Source: a virus
IMG/VR virus record: IMGVR_UViG_3300047550_004348
Location: 1 to 42,872 of that record
DNA: 42,872 bases
Direction: 5' to 3' (one strand)
Shown: positions 32,062 through 41,495 of the stretch, in pieces
Position numbering within the stretch: position 1 is the first letter of the stretch
How the letters are laid out: each line of letters begins with the position of its first letter
Program-made: the position numbers and the translations under genes
Notes under the pieces: model-generated
The model's database searches: none
Told to the model about the DNA's origin: nothing
What the model saw: the letters and a program-made list of their open reading frames with translations, nothing else

Positions 32062-32331
32062 ATGAAGTATCGTATTGATGCCAGATATGTTTGGTACAAT
32101 CGCGGAACTCAATTAGTTCTAATGTACTTTATAAATCAAATTCCTTTCACTTTTGATGATGTTCCTGAGAGTTATATTTACGATCCGGAAATTTTAGAAA
32201 TCGCAGATAACGAACTTCGGTTTGAACCAGAGGATTTATTTCAATCATCATACTATTTGATACTTGAAGAATGTCATCCTCTTATGTTTGAACTGGAACT
32301 GGAAAATCCAGAAATGTTACCTGCTGATTAA
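32062..32331 (+). CDS. Hypothetical 89-residue protein
   Basis: Lies between the two tRNA genes; ribosome site AGGAAA upstream is weak. Sequence: RIDARYVWYNRGTQLVLMYF, then an acidic part (VPESYIYDPEILEIADNELR, YLILEECHPLMFELELENPE). Acidic, alpha/beta in appearance, no signal peptide. Not recognised. Its stop is one base before tRNA-Thr. Confidence 0.6.
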   Translation: MKYRIDARYVWYNRGTQLVLMYFINQIPFTFDDVPESYIYDPEILEIADNELRFEPEDLFQSSYYLILEECHPLMFELELENPEMLPAD

Positions 32332-32332
32332 T

Positions 32333-32403
32333 GCCTCTAAAGCATTGTGGTGATGCACCGCTCTTGTAAAGCGGAGACGACAGTTCAATTCTGTCTAGGG
32401 GCT
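32333..32403 (+). tRNA. tRNA-Thr(UGU)
   Basis: Acceptor GCCTCTA/TAGGGGC (one T-G pair), D-stem GCAT/ATGC, anticodon arm CCGCT-CTTGTAA-AGCGG with anticodon UGU, T-arm GACAG-TTCAATT-CTGTC, discriminator T. All stems pair. CCA not encoded. It reads ACA, a codon common in these fibre genes. Confidence 0.93.
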
Positions 32404-32421
32404 CTGAGTTTTAAACTCCAA

Positions 32422-32580
32422 ATGTCACTTATTTCCCAAAAAGACCGTGAAATGGTCATTGAAGCACTTGAATATTATGTTCAGAAACTTAAAGAAGATA
32501 ACTGCACTCCTGCCTCTATCACTGCCTTCCAAACCCTCCTTAACTGGATTGAACTGGAGCATTTCAAAAATGAAAATTAA
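32422..32580 (+). CDS. Hypothetical 52-residue helical protein
   Basis: Starts at ATG 32422, 18 nt after tRNA-Thr; the longer in-frame version would run through the tRNA. The sequence SLISQKDREMVIEALEYYVQ looks like a single long helix with a C-terminal second helix (ITAFQTLLNWIELEHF). It overlaps the next gene by 11 nt. Unknown function. Confidence 0.6.
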   Translation: MSLISQKDREMVIEALEYYVQKLKEDNCTPASITAFQTLLNWIELEHFKNEN

Positions 32581-32743
32581 TCTATGGTACTGTGATTCTA
32601 TGAAGCAATGGCGATGGATTCTTACCGATGATTCACGACCAGTTATTAAACAAGAATCAGGACAACAACCATTTCTCCGTGATGCTATGAATGATGTAGT
32701 AAATACGGTAGAATATATGTTGGAGTGTAAGCAACTTGAATGA
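32570..32743 (+). CDS. Hypothetical 57-residue protein
   Basis: ATG at 32570 inside the end of the previous gene; the longer frame upstream would overlap the 52-residue gene heavily. Begins KINLWYCDSMKQWRWILTDD, aromatic-rich, then EYMLECKQLE. Ends in ATGA with the next gene. Unknown function; conserved-looking overlap pattern supports it. Confidence 0.55.
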   Translation: MKINLWYCDSMKQWRWILTDDSRPVIKQESGQQPFLRDAMNDVVNTVEYMLECKQLE

Positions 32744-33009
32744 ACAACAAGGATTCTTTAAATTCTCAAGACTCTGCATTCATCCATAAACTCAACAGAG
32801 CGAGTATAATATCACTTCTTGGTTCGTTTCAAAAGCGATTAGACAATTGTGAAAAAATACTACAGTCAAAGCAATCCTCTTATGCGCTGATAATGACTTT
32901 CATTGCGGCACAATTTATCGCGCTTATAATTTTAAATATTATGATCTTACAGATTCAAAGAAAGATTTCTATTATTCAAATATCACCAAGCATTCATGAG
33001 GTAAGGTAA
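32740..33009 (+). CDS. Small single-pass membrane protein
   Basis: An 89-residue protein overlapping the previous gene by 4 nt. Residues about 48-69 (ALIMTFIAAQFIALIILNIM) form one clear transmembrane helix, after a polar N-terminal helix with two basic stretches (KRLDNCEKILQSKQ). It could be a holin-like, antiholin or superinfection-exclusion protein, but nothing decides this. Last protein gene of the island. Confidence 0.6.
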   Translation: MNNKDSLNSQDSAFIHKLNRASIISLLGSFQKRLDNCEKILQSKQSSYALIMTFIAAQFIALIILNIMILQIQRKISIIQISPSIHEVR

Positions 33010-33071
33010 GTGAAGGGAGAAGTAGAAAGCATAGATATTTGATGGTATTTGATAAACAACTTCAAAAAAGG

Positions 33072-33101
33072 TTGATTTGGAAAGAAGAAAAGGGATATAA
33101 T
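33072..33101 (+). promoter_or_regulatory. Sigma-70-type promoter, possible small-RNA promoter
   Basis: TTGATT (33072-33077), an 18-bp spacer and TATAAT (33096-33101). A terminator follows 43 nt later, so the transcript would be about 60 nt. Confidence 0.6.
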
Positions 33102-33143
33102 AACTCTGGATATACTTAACCAAATCCGTTCAGTGTGCTTCAC

Positions 33144-33170
33144 AACTTCCTTATGGAGGTTTTGTTGTTT
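33144..33170 (+). terminator. Rho-independent terminator of the island
   Basis: Stem AACTTCC/GGAGGTT (33144-33150 with 33155-33161, one T-G pair), loop TTAT, then a T-rich tail TTGTTGTTT. Closes the small-gene/tRNA island before the late promoter of the next fibre gene. Confidence 0.75.
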
Positions 33171-33178
33171 GATAAATA
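33171..33178 (+). promoter_or_regulatory. Late promoter for the 2080-residue fibre protein
   Basis: GATAAATA, 30 nt before the ATG at 33209 and right after the terminator tail. Confidence 0.6.
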
Positions 33179-33208
33179 ACTCATAACGGAACTATAAGTA
33201 TTAATAAA

Positions 33209-36200
33209 ATGGGATTAAGTCGCCTAGATAATTTCCTAAAATCAGTAAGAGGAACAATTATTTACGTTGATCCAAATAGTCTAGACTCTACTGATAGTAT
33301 TGAAAATACTGGAAATAGCTTAACAAGACCATTTAAAACAATTCAACGTGCTTTAATTGAAGCAGCAAGATTTTCTTATCAGCGTGGACAAAAAAATGAT
33401 AGATTTGGAAAAACTTCAATTTTATTATACCCTGGAGATCATTTTATAGATAATCGCCCTGGATATATTCCTACTGGAAATGGTTTGTTTTCGAAAAGAA
33501 GTGGACAAACAGGAGTTTCTGATTTAACTCAATGGGATTTAAGTAGTAATTTTGATTTAACAACCCCAAATAATGAACTTTATAAGTTAAATTCGGTTTA
33601 TGGTGGTGTTATTGTTCCTAGAGGAACGTCAATTGTAGGACTTGATCTCCGTAAAACAAAAATTCGTCCATTGTATGTACCAGATCCTAGAAATAATAAT
33701 ATTGAAAGGTCTTGTATTTTTAGAACAACTGGCGCTTGTTATTTTTGGCAATTTACAATTTTAGACGCAGATCCAAATGGAAATTGCTACAAAAATTACA
33801 ATCCAGACCTTTTTGTTCCTAATTTTTCTCACCATAAATTATCTGGATTTGAATATGCTGATGGAATAAATGGTGTTTATATTAATGATGCATTTTTAAA
33901 TCAAAATCTTGGTACAGGAATTGATACTTCAAGAACTGACTTGGATATGTATTATGAGAAGGTTGGTATTGTTTACGGAGCATCATCAGGTAGAGAAATT
34001 CCTAATGATTATGATGGAGGAACAACAACAGTTGATATTCAACCTATCATAGACGAATATCGTATTGTTGGACCAAAAGGTGCTTCTGTAGGAATTACTA
34101 GTATTCGTTCAGGTAATGGAACTGTTTCTTCAAGCACCATAACAGTGGATCTTGTTGAATCTATTGAAGGATTAAGTGTTGATAGTCCTATTGAGATTAG
34201 TGGAGTTAATGCTTCTGGATATGATGGGCAGTATGTGATCGCTTCGGTTCCAACTGATACGCAAATTACCTATAGGGTTCAAAATCCACCATCAGACCCA
34301 CTTCCAGGTGTCACTGGATCAACTTTAAGTCTTGTTGTTGATACCGTAACTTCAGCATCTCCTTATATTTTTAATATTTCTTTGCGTTCAGTTTATGGAA
34401 TGTGTGGATTGCTTGCGGATGGTGATAAAGCAACAGGATTTAAATCAATGGTTGTTGCACAATATACAGGAATTGGATTACAAAAAGATGATCAGGCTTT
34501 TGTGAAGTATGATAGTGTTTCTGGAACTTACCAACAGTTTCCATCGGTATTAAATCTTAGTACAGATTCAAGATCAAGGTTTAAGCCAGAATATGAAAAT
34601 TTTCATATAAAAGCAACTAATGATGCATTTTTGCAATTAGTGTCCGTATTTGCAATTGGATATGCTCAACATTTTGTCACTGAGAATGGTGGAGATATTG
34701 CATTAAATAACTCAAACTCAAATTTTGGGGCAAAAGCATTAGTATCTTCGGGATTTAAAAAAGATGCATTTTCTCAGGATGACTATGGATATATCACTCA
34801 TATTATTCCCCCTAAAGAAATTAATCCAGAAGAAATTAGTGTTGAGTTTAATTTAATTGATGTAGGAATTACCACACAAATATCAGCCGGATCTGCTACA
34901 ACATCTCGCCTTTATTTGTATAATGAGACGAATGAGGATTCTCCACCTAGAGTGGTTATTGATGGATATAATGTTGGTGCAAAGCAGAATGAACAGATTA
35001 ATATTCAAGTTGTTAAAAGTGGGATAGTTTCTACATATTCTTCAAGAGTTGTAATGCCAGATGGGCCTTATAGATCTACTCAGTCTTCTTCTGAAAAATC
35101 ATTTACTGTTGCAAGAAGTGTTGAAGGAATTAATAGTATCAATTCCAACGTTTTTACTTTAACTGAAGCACATTCATTAATTAATGGAGAGTCTATTCGT
35201 ATAATTTCAGATAATGGAAATCTTCCTGATGGATTGCAACCAAATCAAATTTATTATGCGTCAACTGTAGGAATTACTACGAATAATCAAATTTATGTAT
35301 CAAAAACTCTAAATGATGCAATTAATGGAAATTCTATTACAATAAACAATAAAGGTGGGGTATTAAAAGTTGTAAGTAAAGTTTCTGATAAGAATGCTGG
35401 AGATATTGGACACCCAGTTCAGTGGGATACTTTTGGATATTGGTATATTGGTGTATCTACTAGTAATAATGGAATTTATAATGCTATTAAATCATTTGGA
35501 ACTTCTGGACTTGGGAAAGCAACATCAAGATCATACGTAACTAGGAAGTCTGATTCTAGAAGTTTGATTGATACTCTTTATAGAGTTCGTTATGTTCTTT
35601 CAAAAGACGCTCCGAGCTCAGCAAGACCACCTGTTGATGGATTTATTCTTCAGGAATCTAATAATATTATTGGTTCTGGATCGGCAGAAATTTCTCAGAT
35701 TTATAATACTTCTGGGTCTATTTCATCAATTGAATTAAGAAATCCAAAATTTATTGCAAATGCATCTTGGTCTTCTAATTTAGTTACGATTAGATCTGAA
35801 CTACCCCATAATTTGAGAATTGGTGATCAAGTTGAAATTGTAAATGTTTCTCCAACTGAATATAATGGAATTTATACTGTCACTTCATTGCCAAGTGCAA
35901 AAGAATTTACTTACCAATTAACTGTTAATCCGGGAACATTTGGGAGTGATACTTCAAATAGAAATGAAGATCTTCCATATTTTAAAAGGAAAAAATATAC
36001 AAAGACATATCAAGTTTATAGAACTCAAGAAATACAATCATTTATTAAGGGTGTTCAGGATGGTGTCTATTATTTGACATTAATTAATCATTCAAATAGT
36101 CCAACAGTTACTCCATTCTCTGATCAATCATTTGCTCAACCAGTGGAGAACTTGTATCCACAATCAAATAATGATAATCCAAATTCAAATCCTGAAGCAT

Positions 36201-39200
36201 CAGTTTCTCATGCAATTCCAAATCCAATTGGAAAAGTTGTGATCAATGACCCACAAAAGAGTGTTACTAGGGAAACTTTAGAATCTTTTGTCGTTGGATA
36301 TGGAATTACTAATATTAGATCTTCAAGTGGAACTGCACACACTATCTACACTTCAATTGATCATGGATTTTCTGGAATAACTTCGGTAAGTATTGTAAGT
36401 GGTGGTAGTGCATATGGATCTGGCTCTCCTGGAATTTTATATAATGCTCAATTAGTTGGGTATGCTGGTTCTACTACTGGTTCAAATGCCACTGCTAAAA
36501 TTACTCTTGGATCTGGTGGAGTCATTTCTGGAGTAACTATTATTGATGGTGGTTCTGCTTATGGAATTGGAAATACTTTAAGAGTTGTTGGTGTTGCAAC
36601 TACTAGTGGATTTGTTCAAGGTGTTGTTCGAGTGCAAGCAGTTTCTAGCAATGTTGGGGATACAATAGAAGTTTCTGGGGTATCTTCCGATTCCTATTCT
36701 GGATATAATACTCTCTATAGAATTTCAGAAATTGAAATTGGAAAACCAAAAGAAATCAATGTAGTTTCCGCAGAAACTCTACAGACATATTCAACGTCCG
36801 GTTTAGGTTTAACCTTTACCTCAAATGCTGGATATATTTTAACTGGAAAAGTTCTTCAGATTAATAGTTTTAATTATAGTTCTACAACTGGCATTGCTAC
36901 TGTTCAATTCGCATCCTCTCACGGATTTAAAGTTGATAATAAGGTGAGTATTAGAGGGGCAAATCAATCGGTATTTAATGGAGATTTTATTGTTGAGCAG
37001 TTAATTAATAATACTCAATTAACTTTAAAAATAGGAATTCAAACTTCTTCAACTTCAGCAACAGGAACTTTATATGCATATCGTCCAGGTTTAACCTCAT
37101 ATGGTGGTGACCTGTCTAAGGATAGAGAGAATATTTCAGGACGTTTATCCTATCAATATGCAGGAATTACTACAACTTTGGGATCTATATATTCACTTAC
37201 TGCAACTGGTGCTTTGAATATTCCTAATGCAGTTTCTCTTGGATTTACTCTTGGTGATTATTTACTAATTGACTATGAGATTTTTAGAATTAAGCAAGCA
37301 GTAACTTCAAATTCAGTTTTTGTTCATAGAGCAGTTTTAGGATCTCCAGTGCAGGAGCATCAAAGTGGATCTGTTGTTCGTAGAATTAAAGTTGTTCCAG
37401 TAGAACTTCGTAGAAATTCAATTATTCGTGCATCAGGACATACATTCGAGTACTTAGGATTTGGTCCTGGTAATTATTCTACTTCACTTCCAGAAAAACA
37501 AGATCGAGCACTAAGTAATACTGAGAAATTCTTGGCTCAGGCAACAAAACTTGATGGTGGAATTGTTGTTTATACTGGTATGAATAGTGATGGGGACTTT
37601 TTTGCTGGTAATAAAAAAATTAATTCTGCTACAGGAAAGGAGGAAACTTTTGATACACCAGTTCCATCAAATACTGGAGAAAAAGAAACACCAGAAATTG
37701 TAAATATTACTGACACTCAAAAGTTATTTGTAGAGAGTTCTATAAAAGTTGAGGGTGGAAAAGATAAAAATGTAGTTTCTGAGTTTGATGGTCCAGTTGT
37801 ATTTAATAATAAAGTTACTTCTAATTCAGAAATTGAAGCTTCTACATTACTAGTTCAGGGTGAAGATCAAATTTCAAGAGGAATTAGTATTTCTAGAACA
37901 AAACCAACTATAGTTGGTAATTATGGAGATATAAAATTCAATGCAAATCCTGAGGGTGGTAGAAATTCTGGATGGATTTATACTACTGAAAATGAATGGA
38001 AAGAATTTGGATTAATTACTAGTGGAACTCAAGATTTATATGGAGTTGGTATTTCTACGGGTAGTGGTCCAGTAGGATTCTCTACATTATTAAATGTTGT
38101 TGCGATTGGAATTACTTTAGGGAGATCTTATGATTCTACTACAGGAATTACAACTCTTACTTTTACTGGGGCATCTCCTTTAGGAAATACGATTGGAATT
38201 TATACGGGTTCTCCAACATCTAGTGTATTTGCTGGCAATGCAAATGCAATTAAATTTATTGGATCTCAAGATGGATTTGGTGTTAATTTTATTGCCAATT
38301 ATGATCCAATTTCTGGATTTACTACAGTTACTATTCAAAGTCCTTTAGATCCAATTAATTTTAGTAGTTCTCTTCCTAGAACAAGTCCTACTTTTACAAC
38401 AAGAAGTCCAGGTACTCGTCTTGTTTATTTTGATCAATTAACTTCAACTACAACAGATTTTGCTGTTGGTGTTGAAGCAAATGCAAGTTGGTCTTCTGTT
38501 CCAAGAAATATTAATGATTTTAAGTGGTATGCAGGAACAACTGGAATTGCGACTTTAAGTGGAACTGGAAATCTTTCATTGTCCGGAGGATTAACTGCTT
38601 CTGGAAATATAACATTAACTGGTGGAATAACTGCAACTGGTGGTGTAACAGGAAGCACTCTCTCAGCAACAACTACAACAGGACAACCAATTAGTGTTGG
38701 ATCATCAACTCAAGTTAATAATTTAAATTCTCAATACTTGAATGGATTTGAAGGAACTTGGTATACAGATATTCCCGCAAGACTTGGATATACTCCATTC
38801 AATGTTACTGGTGATAGTGTATCTGGACTTTCCAATTTCTCTGGAGGTCTTAACGTTAGTGGTGGAATTACAACTGCATTAAATGTAACTGGAAATGCTA
38901 GAATATCTGAAACTCTTAGACCAAATGCAATTGCTGATAAAGATGATCAAGTTGGTTCTTCTGGACAAGTTTTAACATCAACTGGTTCTCAGTTAGATTG
39001 GAAAAATCTTTCTGACCTACCACTTTCTGGTAGAATATTGCAAGTTGTTCGTACAACTCAATCAACTGCAGTTCAACATACTCCTGCCTGGGAAGATACT
39101 GGGTTAACCGCAACCATAACTCCGTCTTCTGTAAATAGTAAGATTATTATAATTATTAATCAACCAGTAGTTGGTAATGCAGATCGTTCTGGTGGTATAC

Positions 39201-39451
39201 GAATTATGAGAGGAACAACTGTACTTTACAATCCAGGGCAATCTTGTTTTGGTACGGGAACTAGTGACGGAACATCTTCCACTTCTTTAATTGCTTCATT
39301 ACAATATATTGATGATCCAGCATCTACTTCTGCAGTTACTTATAAAACTCAAGGTTATGGCAATGACTCACAATTTTATTCAAACCAAGGACAGAATGCA
39401 CGTATTTTGCAATCAGCAACATCTCAAATTTATCTAATTGAAATCTCATAA
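33209..39451 (+). CDS. Giant tail-fibre/structural protein with N-terminal beta-helix
   Basis: A 2080-residue protein. The first 250 residues resemble a pectate-lyase-type repeat domain: GTIIYVDPNSLDSTDS, NSLTRPFKTIQRALIEAARF, SILLYPGDHFIDNRPGY. Further on come beta units such as VSIVSGGSAYGSGSPGILY and VTIIDGGSAYGIGNTLRV (about residues 1060-1130), and two H-x-F/L-x-x-G-D-x-V elements (NLRIGDQVEIVNV, HGFKVDNKVSIRG). The last 300 residues have fibre-type modules (LSLSGGLTASGNITLTGG) and end in a compact domain with no S74 chaperone. One of the largest genes; likely a long fibre or adhesin. Confidence 0.75.
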   Translation: MGLSRLDNFLKSVRGTIIYVDPNSLDSTDSIENTGNSLTRPFKTIQRALIEAARFSYQRGQKNDRFGKTSILLYPGDHFIDNRPGYIPTGNGLFSKRSGQTGVSDLTQWDLSSNFDLTTPNNELYKLNSVYGGVIVPRGTSIVGLDLRKTKIRPLYVPDPRNNNIERSCIFRTTGACYFWQFTILDADPNGNCYKNYNPDLFVPNFSHHKLSGFEYADGINGVYINDAFLNQNLGTGIDTSRTDLDMYYEKVGIVYGASSGREIPNDYDGGTTTVDIQPIIDEYRIVGPKGASVGITSIRSGNGTVSSSTITVDLVESIEGLSVDSPIEISGVNASGYDGQYVIASVPTDTQITYRVQNPPSDPLPGVTGSTLSLVVDTVTSASPYIFNISLRSVYGMCGLLADGDKATGFKSMVVAQYTGIGLQKDDQAFVKYDSVSGTYQQFPSVLNLSTDSRSRFKPEYENFHIKATNDAFLQLVSVFAIGYAQHFVTENGGDIALNNSNSNFGAKALVSSGFKKDAFSQDDYGYITHIIPPKEINPEEISVEFNLIDVGITTQISAGSATTSRLYLYNETNEDSPPRVVIDGYNVGAKQNEQINIQVVKSGIVSTYSSRVVMPDGPYRSTQSSSEKSFTVARSVEGINSINSNVFTLTEAHSLINGESIRIISDNGNLPDGLQPNQIYYASTVGITTNNQIYVSKTLNDAINGNSITINNKGGVLKVVSKVSDKNAGDIGHPVQWDTFGYWYIGVSTSNNGIYNAIKSFGTSGLGKATSRSYVTRKSDSRSLIDTLYRVRYVLSKDAPSSARPPVDGFILQESNNIIGSGSAEISQIYNTSGSISSIELRNPKFIANASWSSNLVTIRSELPHNLRIGDQVEIVNVSPTEYNGIYTVTSLPSAKEFTYQLTVNPGTFGSDTSNRNEDLPYFKRKKYTKTYQVYRTQEIQSFIKGVQDGVYYLTLINHSNSPTVTPFSDQSFAQPVENLYPQSNNDNPNSNPEASVSHAIPNPIGKVVINDPQKSVTRETLESFVVGYGITNIRSSSGTAHTIYTSIDHGFSGITSVSIVSGGSAYGSGSPGILYNAQLVGYAGSTTGSNATAKITLGSGGVISGVTIIDGGSAYGIGNTLRVVGVATTSGFVQGVVRVQAVSSNVGDTIEVSGVSSDSYSGYNTLYRISEIEIGKPKEINVVSAETLQTYSTSGLGLTFTSNAGYILTGKVLQINSFNYSSTTGIATVQFASSHGFKVDNKVSIRGANQSVFNGDFIVEQLINNTQLTLKIGIQTSSTSATGTLYAYRPGLTSYGGDLSKDRENISGRLSYQYAGITTTLGSIYSLTATGALNIPNAVSLGFTLGDYLLIDYEIFRIKQAVTSNSVFVHRAVLGSPVQEHQSGSVVRRIKVVPVELRRNSIIRASGHTFEYLGFGPGNYSTSLPEKQDRALSNTEKFLAQATKLDGGIVVYTGMNSDGDFFAGNKKINSATGKEETFDTPVPSNTGEKETPEIVNITDTQKLFVESSIKVEGGKDKNVVSEFDGPVVFNNKVTSNSEIEASTLLVQGEDQISRGISISRTKPTIVGNYGDIKFNANPEGGRNSGWIYTTENEWKEFGLITSGTQDLYGVGISTGSGPVGFSTLLNVVAIGITLGRSYDSTTGITTLTFTGASPLGNTIGIYTGSPTSSVFAGNANAIKFIGSQDGFGVNFIANYDPISGFTTVTIQSPLDPINFSSSLPRTSPTFTTRSPGTRLVYFDQLTSTTTDFAVGVEANASWSSVPRNINDFKWYAGTTGIATLSGTGNLSLSGGLTASGNITLTGGITATGGVTGSTLSATTTTGQPISVGSSTQVNNLNSQYLNGFEGTWYTDIPARLGYTPFNVTGDSVSGLSNFSGGLNVSGGITTALNVTGNARISETLRPNAIADKDDQVGSSGQVLTSTGSQLDWKNLSDLPLSGRILQVVRTTQSTAVQHTPAWEDTGLTATITPSSVNSKIIIIINQPVVGNADRSGGIRIMRGTTVLYNPGQSCFGTGTSDGTSSTSLIASLQYIDDPASTSAVTYKTQGYGNDSQFYSNQGQNARILQSATSQIYLIEIS

Positions 39452-39460
39452 TTTTTTAAT

Positions 39461-39468
39461 TATAAATA
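39461..39468 (+). promoter_or_regulatory. T4-type late promoter
   Basis: A perfect TATAAATA, 27 nt before the ATG at 39496. Confidence 0.75.
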
Positions 39469-39495
39469 TCTAAAATAGGTTGGCGCTCTCCACCG

Positions 39496-40356
39496 ATGGC
39501 AGTTCAGAAAAACTTTGTAGTCAAAAACGGATTAGAAGTAAATGATAATCTAATTTTTGCAAATTCTCATACGAATAGAGTTGGTATTGCTACTACGACA
39601 TTAAACTATACTCTTGATGTTGGTGGTACTGTAGGTGCAAAAAATTCTGTAGTTACAGGTGTTTCTACAGTTAATGATTTAGTTATAAACGGGAGAATTG
39701 CTGCAGGTAGTAGTCTAGGTGTTCAGGGGCAATATCTGATCTCAACTGGTGTTGGTGTAACTTGGGGTTCTGTTGGAAGTGTTCGTTCTGTTGATGTTCA
39801 AAGTGCTATATCTGGACAAAAGGTATTTAATACAAATTATACAGTAGGATTACTTGATGTTTATATAAATGGTGTTAAATTATCTTTAGATGAGTTCGCA
39901 GCAACAGACTCAATTACGGTAACTTTAGATGATGCTTGTTTTGGTGGAGAAAACGTTGAATTTATTACATATACATCTTTGGGCGTTAGTAATACTGGTA
40001 TTCAAGGAATAACCGTTCTTGATGAAGGGAGTATTAAAGGATCTTCATCTCAAATAAGAACTCTTAATTTTGTTGGATCTGGGGTAACTGTTACTGGTGT
40101 TGGAAATTCACTTACAATTGATGTAAGTTCTACTGGAGGTGGTGGAGAATCTTATTGGGAATCTACCACAGCAGGTATTCATACTTTAAGTAATGTTGGA
40201 ATAGGAACCACAAATCCAACATCAAAACTTACTGTTGATGGTGATGTTAAAGTTGGGGTAAATACATCAAATGGACTTGTTCTTACTTCACCAAACGGGA
40301 CTCAATATAGATTAATTGTTGATAATTCTGGAGTTTTAAGTACTGTTTCTATTTAA
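39496..40356 (+). CDS. Short tail-fibre-like protein
   Basis: A 286-residue protein. It starts VQKNFVVKNGLEVNDNLIFA and has VGIATTTLNYTLDVGGTVGA and VGIGTTNPTSKLTVDGDVKV, fibre units shared with the 1844-residue protein. The middle contains TVGLLDVYINGVKLSLDEFA with TVTLDDACFGGENVEFITYT, typical of a small beta-sandwich insert of cyanophage fibres. It lacks a chaperone domain. Followed at once by a late promoter and the sulfotransferase. Confidence 0.7.
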   Translation: MAVQKNFVVKNGLEVNDNLIFANSHTNRVGIATTTLNYTLDVGGTVGAKNSVVTGVSTVNDLVINGRIAAGSSLGVQGQYLISTGVGVTWGSVGSVRSVDVQSAISGQKVFNTNYTVGLLDVYINGVKLSLDEFAATDSITVTLDDACFGGENVEFITYTSLGVSNTGIQGITVLDEGSIKGSSSQIRTLNFVGSGVTVTGVGNSLTIDVSSTGGGGESYWESTTAGIHTLSNVGIGTTNPTSKLTVDGDVKVGVNTSNGLVLTSPNGTQYRLIVDNSGVLSTVSI

Positions 40357-40357
40357 A

Positions 40358-40365
40358 TATAAATA
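40358..40365 (+). promoter_or_regulatory. T4-type late promoter before the sulfotransferase
   Basis: A perfect TATAAATA, 15 nt before the ATG at 40381 and 1 nt after the stop of the fibre gene; a second near copy (TATAAATT) overlaps at 40364-40371. The short distance would give a very short leader. Confidence 0.6.
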
Positions 40366-40380
40366 TAAATTTAATTGCAT

Positions 40381-41214
40381 ATGAGAACTTATTATTTTAT
40401 GGCAGGACTTCCAAGATCTGGAAGCACGGTTCTTTCGTCAATTCTAAATCAGAATCCAAGATTTTATTCTGGTCCATCAAGTCCAGTGCTTTCTACAATG
40501 TATACTGTAGAAAATCATTTGCAGAATAATGAACTTTTTCATGGTTATCCAAAACCCAAAGAAGCAAATTTAATTATTTCTAATATTATTCATCAATTTT
40601 ATAGCGATATTCAAAATCCAGTAGTTATTGATAAAAATCGTGCTTGGTCCGCAAGAGTTCCTTACATTGAAGGATATCTTCAACAAAGAGCAAAAATTAT
40701 TTGCCCTGTTCGTGATATTGAAGAAATTTTAACTTCAATGATTATGTTAATTCGCCGTAATCCTTATCAAGAGGGTCAACCTAGAATTAACTTCATTGAT
40801 GAACAACTTGTGAAATTAAATATTTCTCTGAGTGATGATAATCGTTGTGAATATATCGCTGGATCTCAAGGAATTTTAGGTCAAAGTTTAAATGCCATTA
40901 TTGAAGGATTTAAACAAGGGTTTGGTGATCGTATTCATTTTGTGGAATATCGTGATCTAATAAATCAACCAGAAGATACTCTCGATAGTTTATATAAATT
41001 CTTAGGAGAAGAACCTTTTGAACATACTTTCAAGGATCTTAAAAATAAGAATATTGAAAATGATTTGAATACTTATGGGTTATCTGATATGCATCAAATT
41101 CATTCTACATTAGAGTCAACAGCACCAAACCCAAAAGATATTCTTTCACATAATATTTTAAAAAAATGTGAAGGAATGGATATTTGGAGACAAGAAAACT
41201 TTTTAAATCAGTAA
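40381..41214 (+). CDS. Sulfotransferase family protein
   Basis: A 277-residue protein starting at ATG 40381 (a TTG lies 6 nt upstream). The PAPS 5'-phosphosulfate loop is GLPRSGSTVLSSIL at residues 9-22; the 3'-phosphate region fits ICPVRDIEEILTSMIMLIRR; a third family mark is FVEYRDLINQPEDTLDSLYK leading to FLGEEPF. It should move a sulfuryl group from PAPS to a sugar or protein. It lies among tail-fibre genes and next to a glycosyltransferase, suggesting it modifies the fibres or host surface glycans. Substrate unknown. Confidence 0.85.
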   Translation: MRTYYFMAGLPRSGSTVLSSILNQNPRFYSGPSSPVLSTMYTVENHLQNNELFHGYPKPKEANLIISNIIHQFYSDIQNPVVIDKNRAWSARVPYIEGYLQQRAKIICPVRDIEEILTSMIMLIRRNPYQEGQPRINFIDEQLVKLNISLSDDNRCEYIAGSQGILGQSLNAIIEGFKQGFGDRIHFVEYRDLINQPEDTLDSLYKFLGEEPFEHTFKDLKNKNIENDLNTYGLSDMHQIHSTLESTAPNPKDILSHNILKKCEGMDIWRQENFLNQ

Positions 41215-41229
41215 TTAAAGGAGATTAAA

Positions 41230-41487
41230 ATGCCAAAAAGAACTTCACCCTTACAACAAGTAGAATTTAATTTGGAAAAAACTTTGGAATCAACGGGACA
41301 TAGTGAAGATTTGATTCGTAATCTTGTTTCTCAAGGTGTTCATAGTGAAGAAATTCACAATACAATTTCAAGAAATGTTGAGCATATTAAAATTATTCTT
41401 GGAAAAGAGCAAGTTTCTTCATCAGGATCACCACGTCTTGCTCAGTTTGAAGAGGCAATTTCACTGGGAGAGGCATTTATTGCTTAA
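41230..41487 (+). CDS. Hypothetical 85-residue protein
   Basis: Strong ribosome site AAAGGAGAT before the ATG. Sequence is helical and polar: PLQQVEFNLEKTLESTGHSE, then RNVEHIKIILGKEQ and QFEEAISLGEAFIA. Not recognised. It sits between two carbohydrate-type enzymes, so might be a partner, but the link is only position. Short repeats of HSED/HSEE appear (GHSEDLIRNL, VHSEEIHNTI). Confidence 0.6.
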   Translation: MPKRTSPLQQVEFNLEKTLESTGHSEDLIRNLVSQGVHSEEIHNTISRNVEHIKIILGKEQVSSSGSPRLAQFEEAISLGEAFIA

Positions 41488-41495
41488 TAATTTTT

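Noticed and set aside
32347-32421. Longer N-terminus for the 52-residue gene
   Set aside because: It would translate most of tRNA-Thr; the ATG at 32422 is the first start after the tRNA.
33042-33119. 25-codon ORF (starts MVFDKQLQKR) before the giant fibre gene
   Set aside because: No ribosome site, and the promoter at 33072-33101 lies inside it. Chance is likely.
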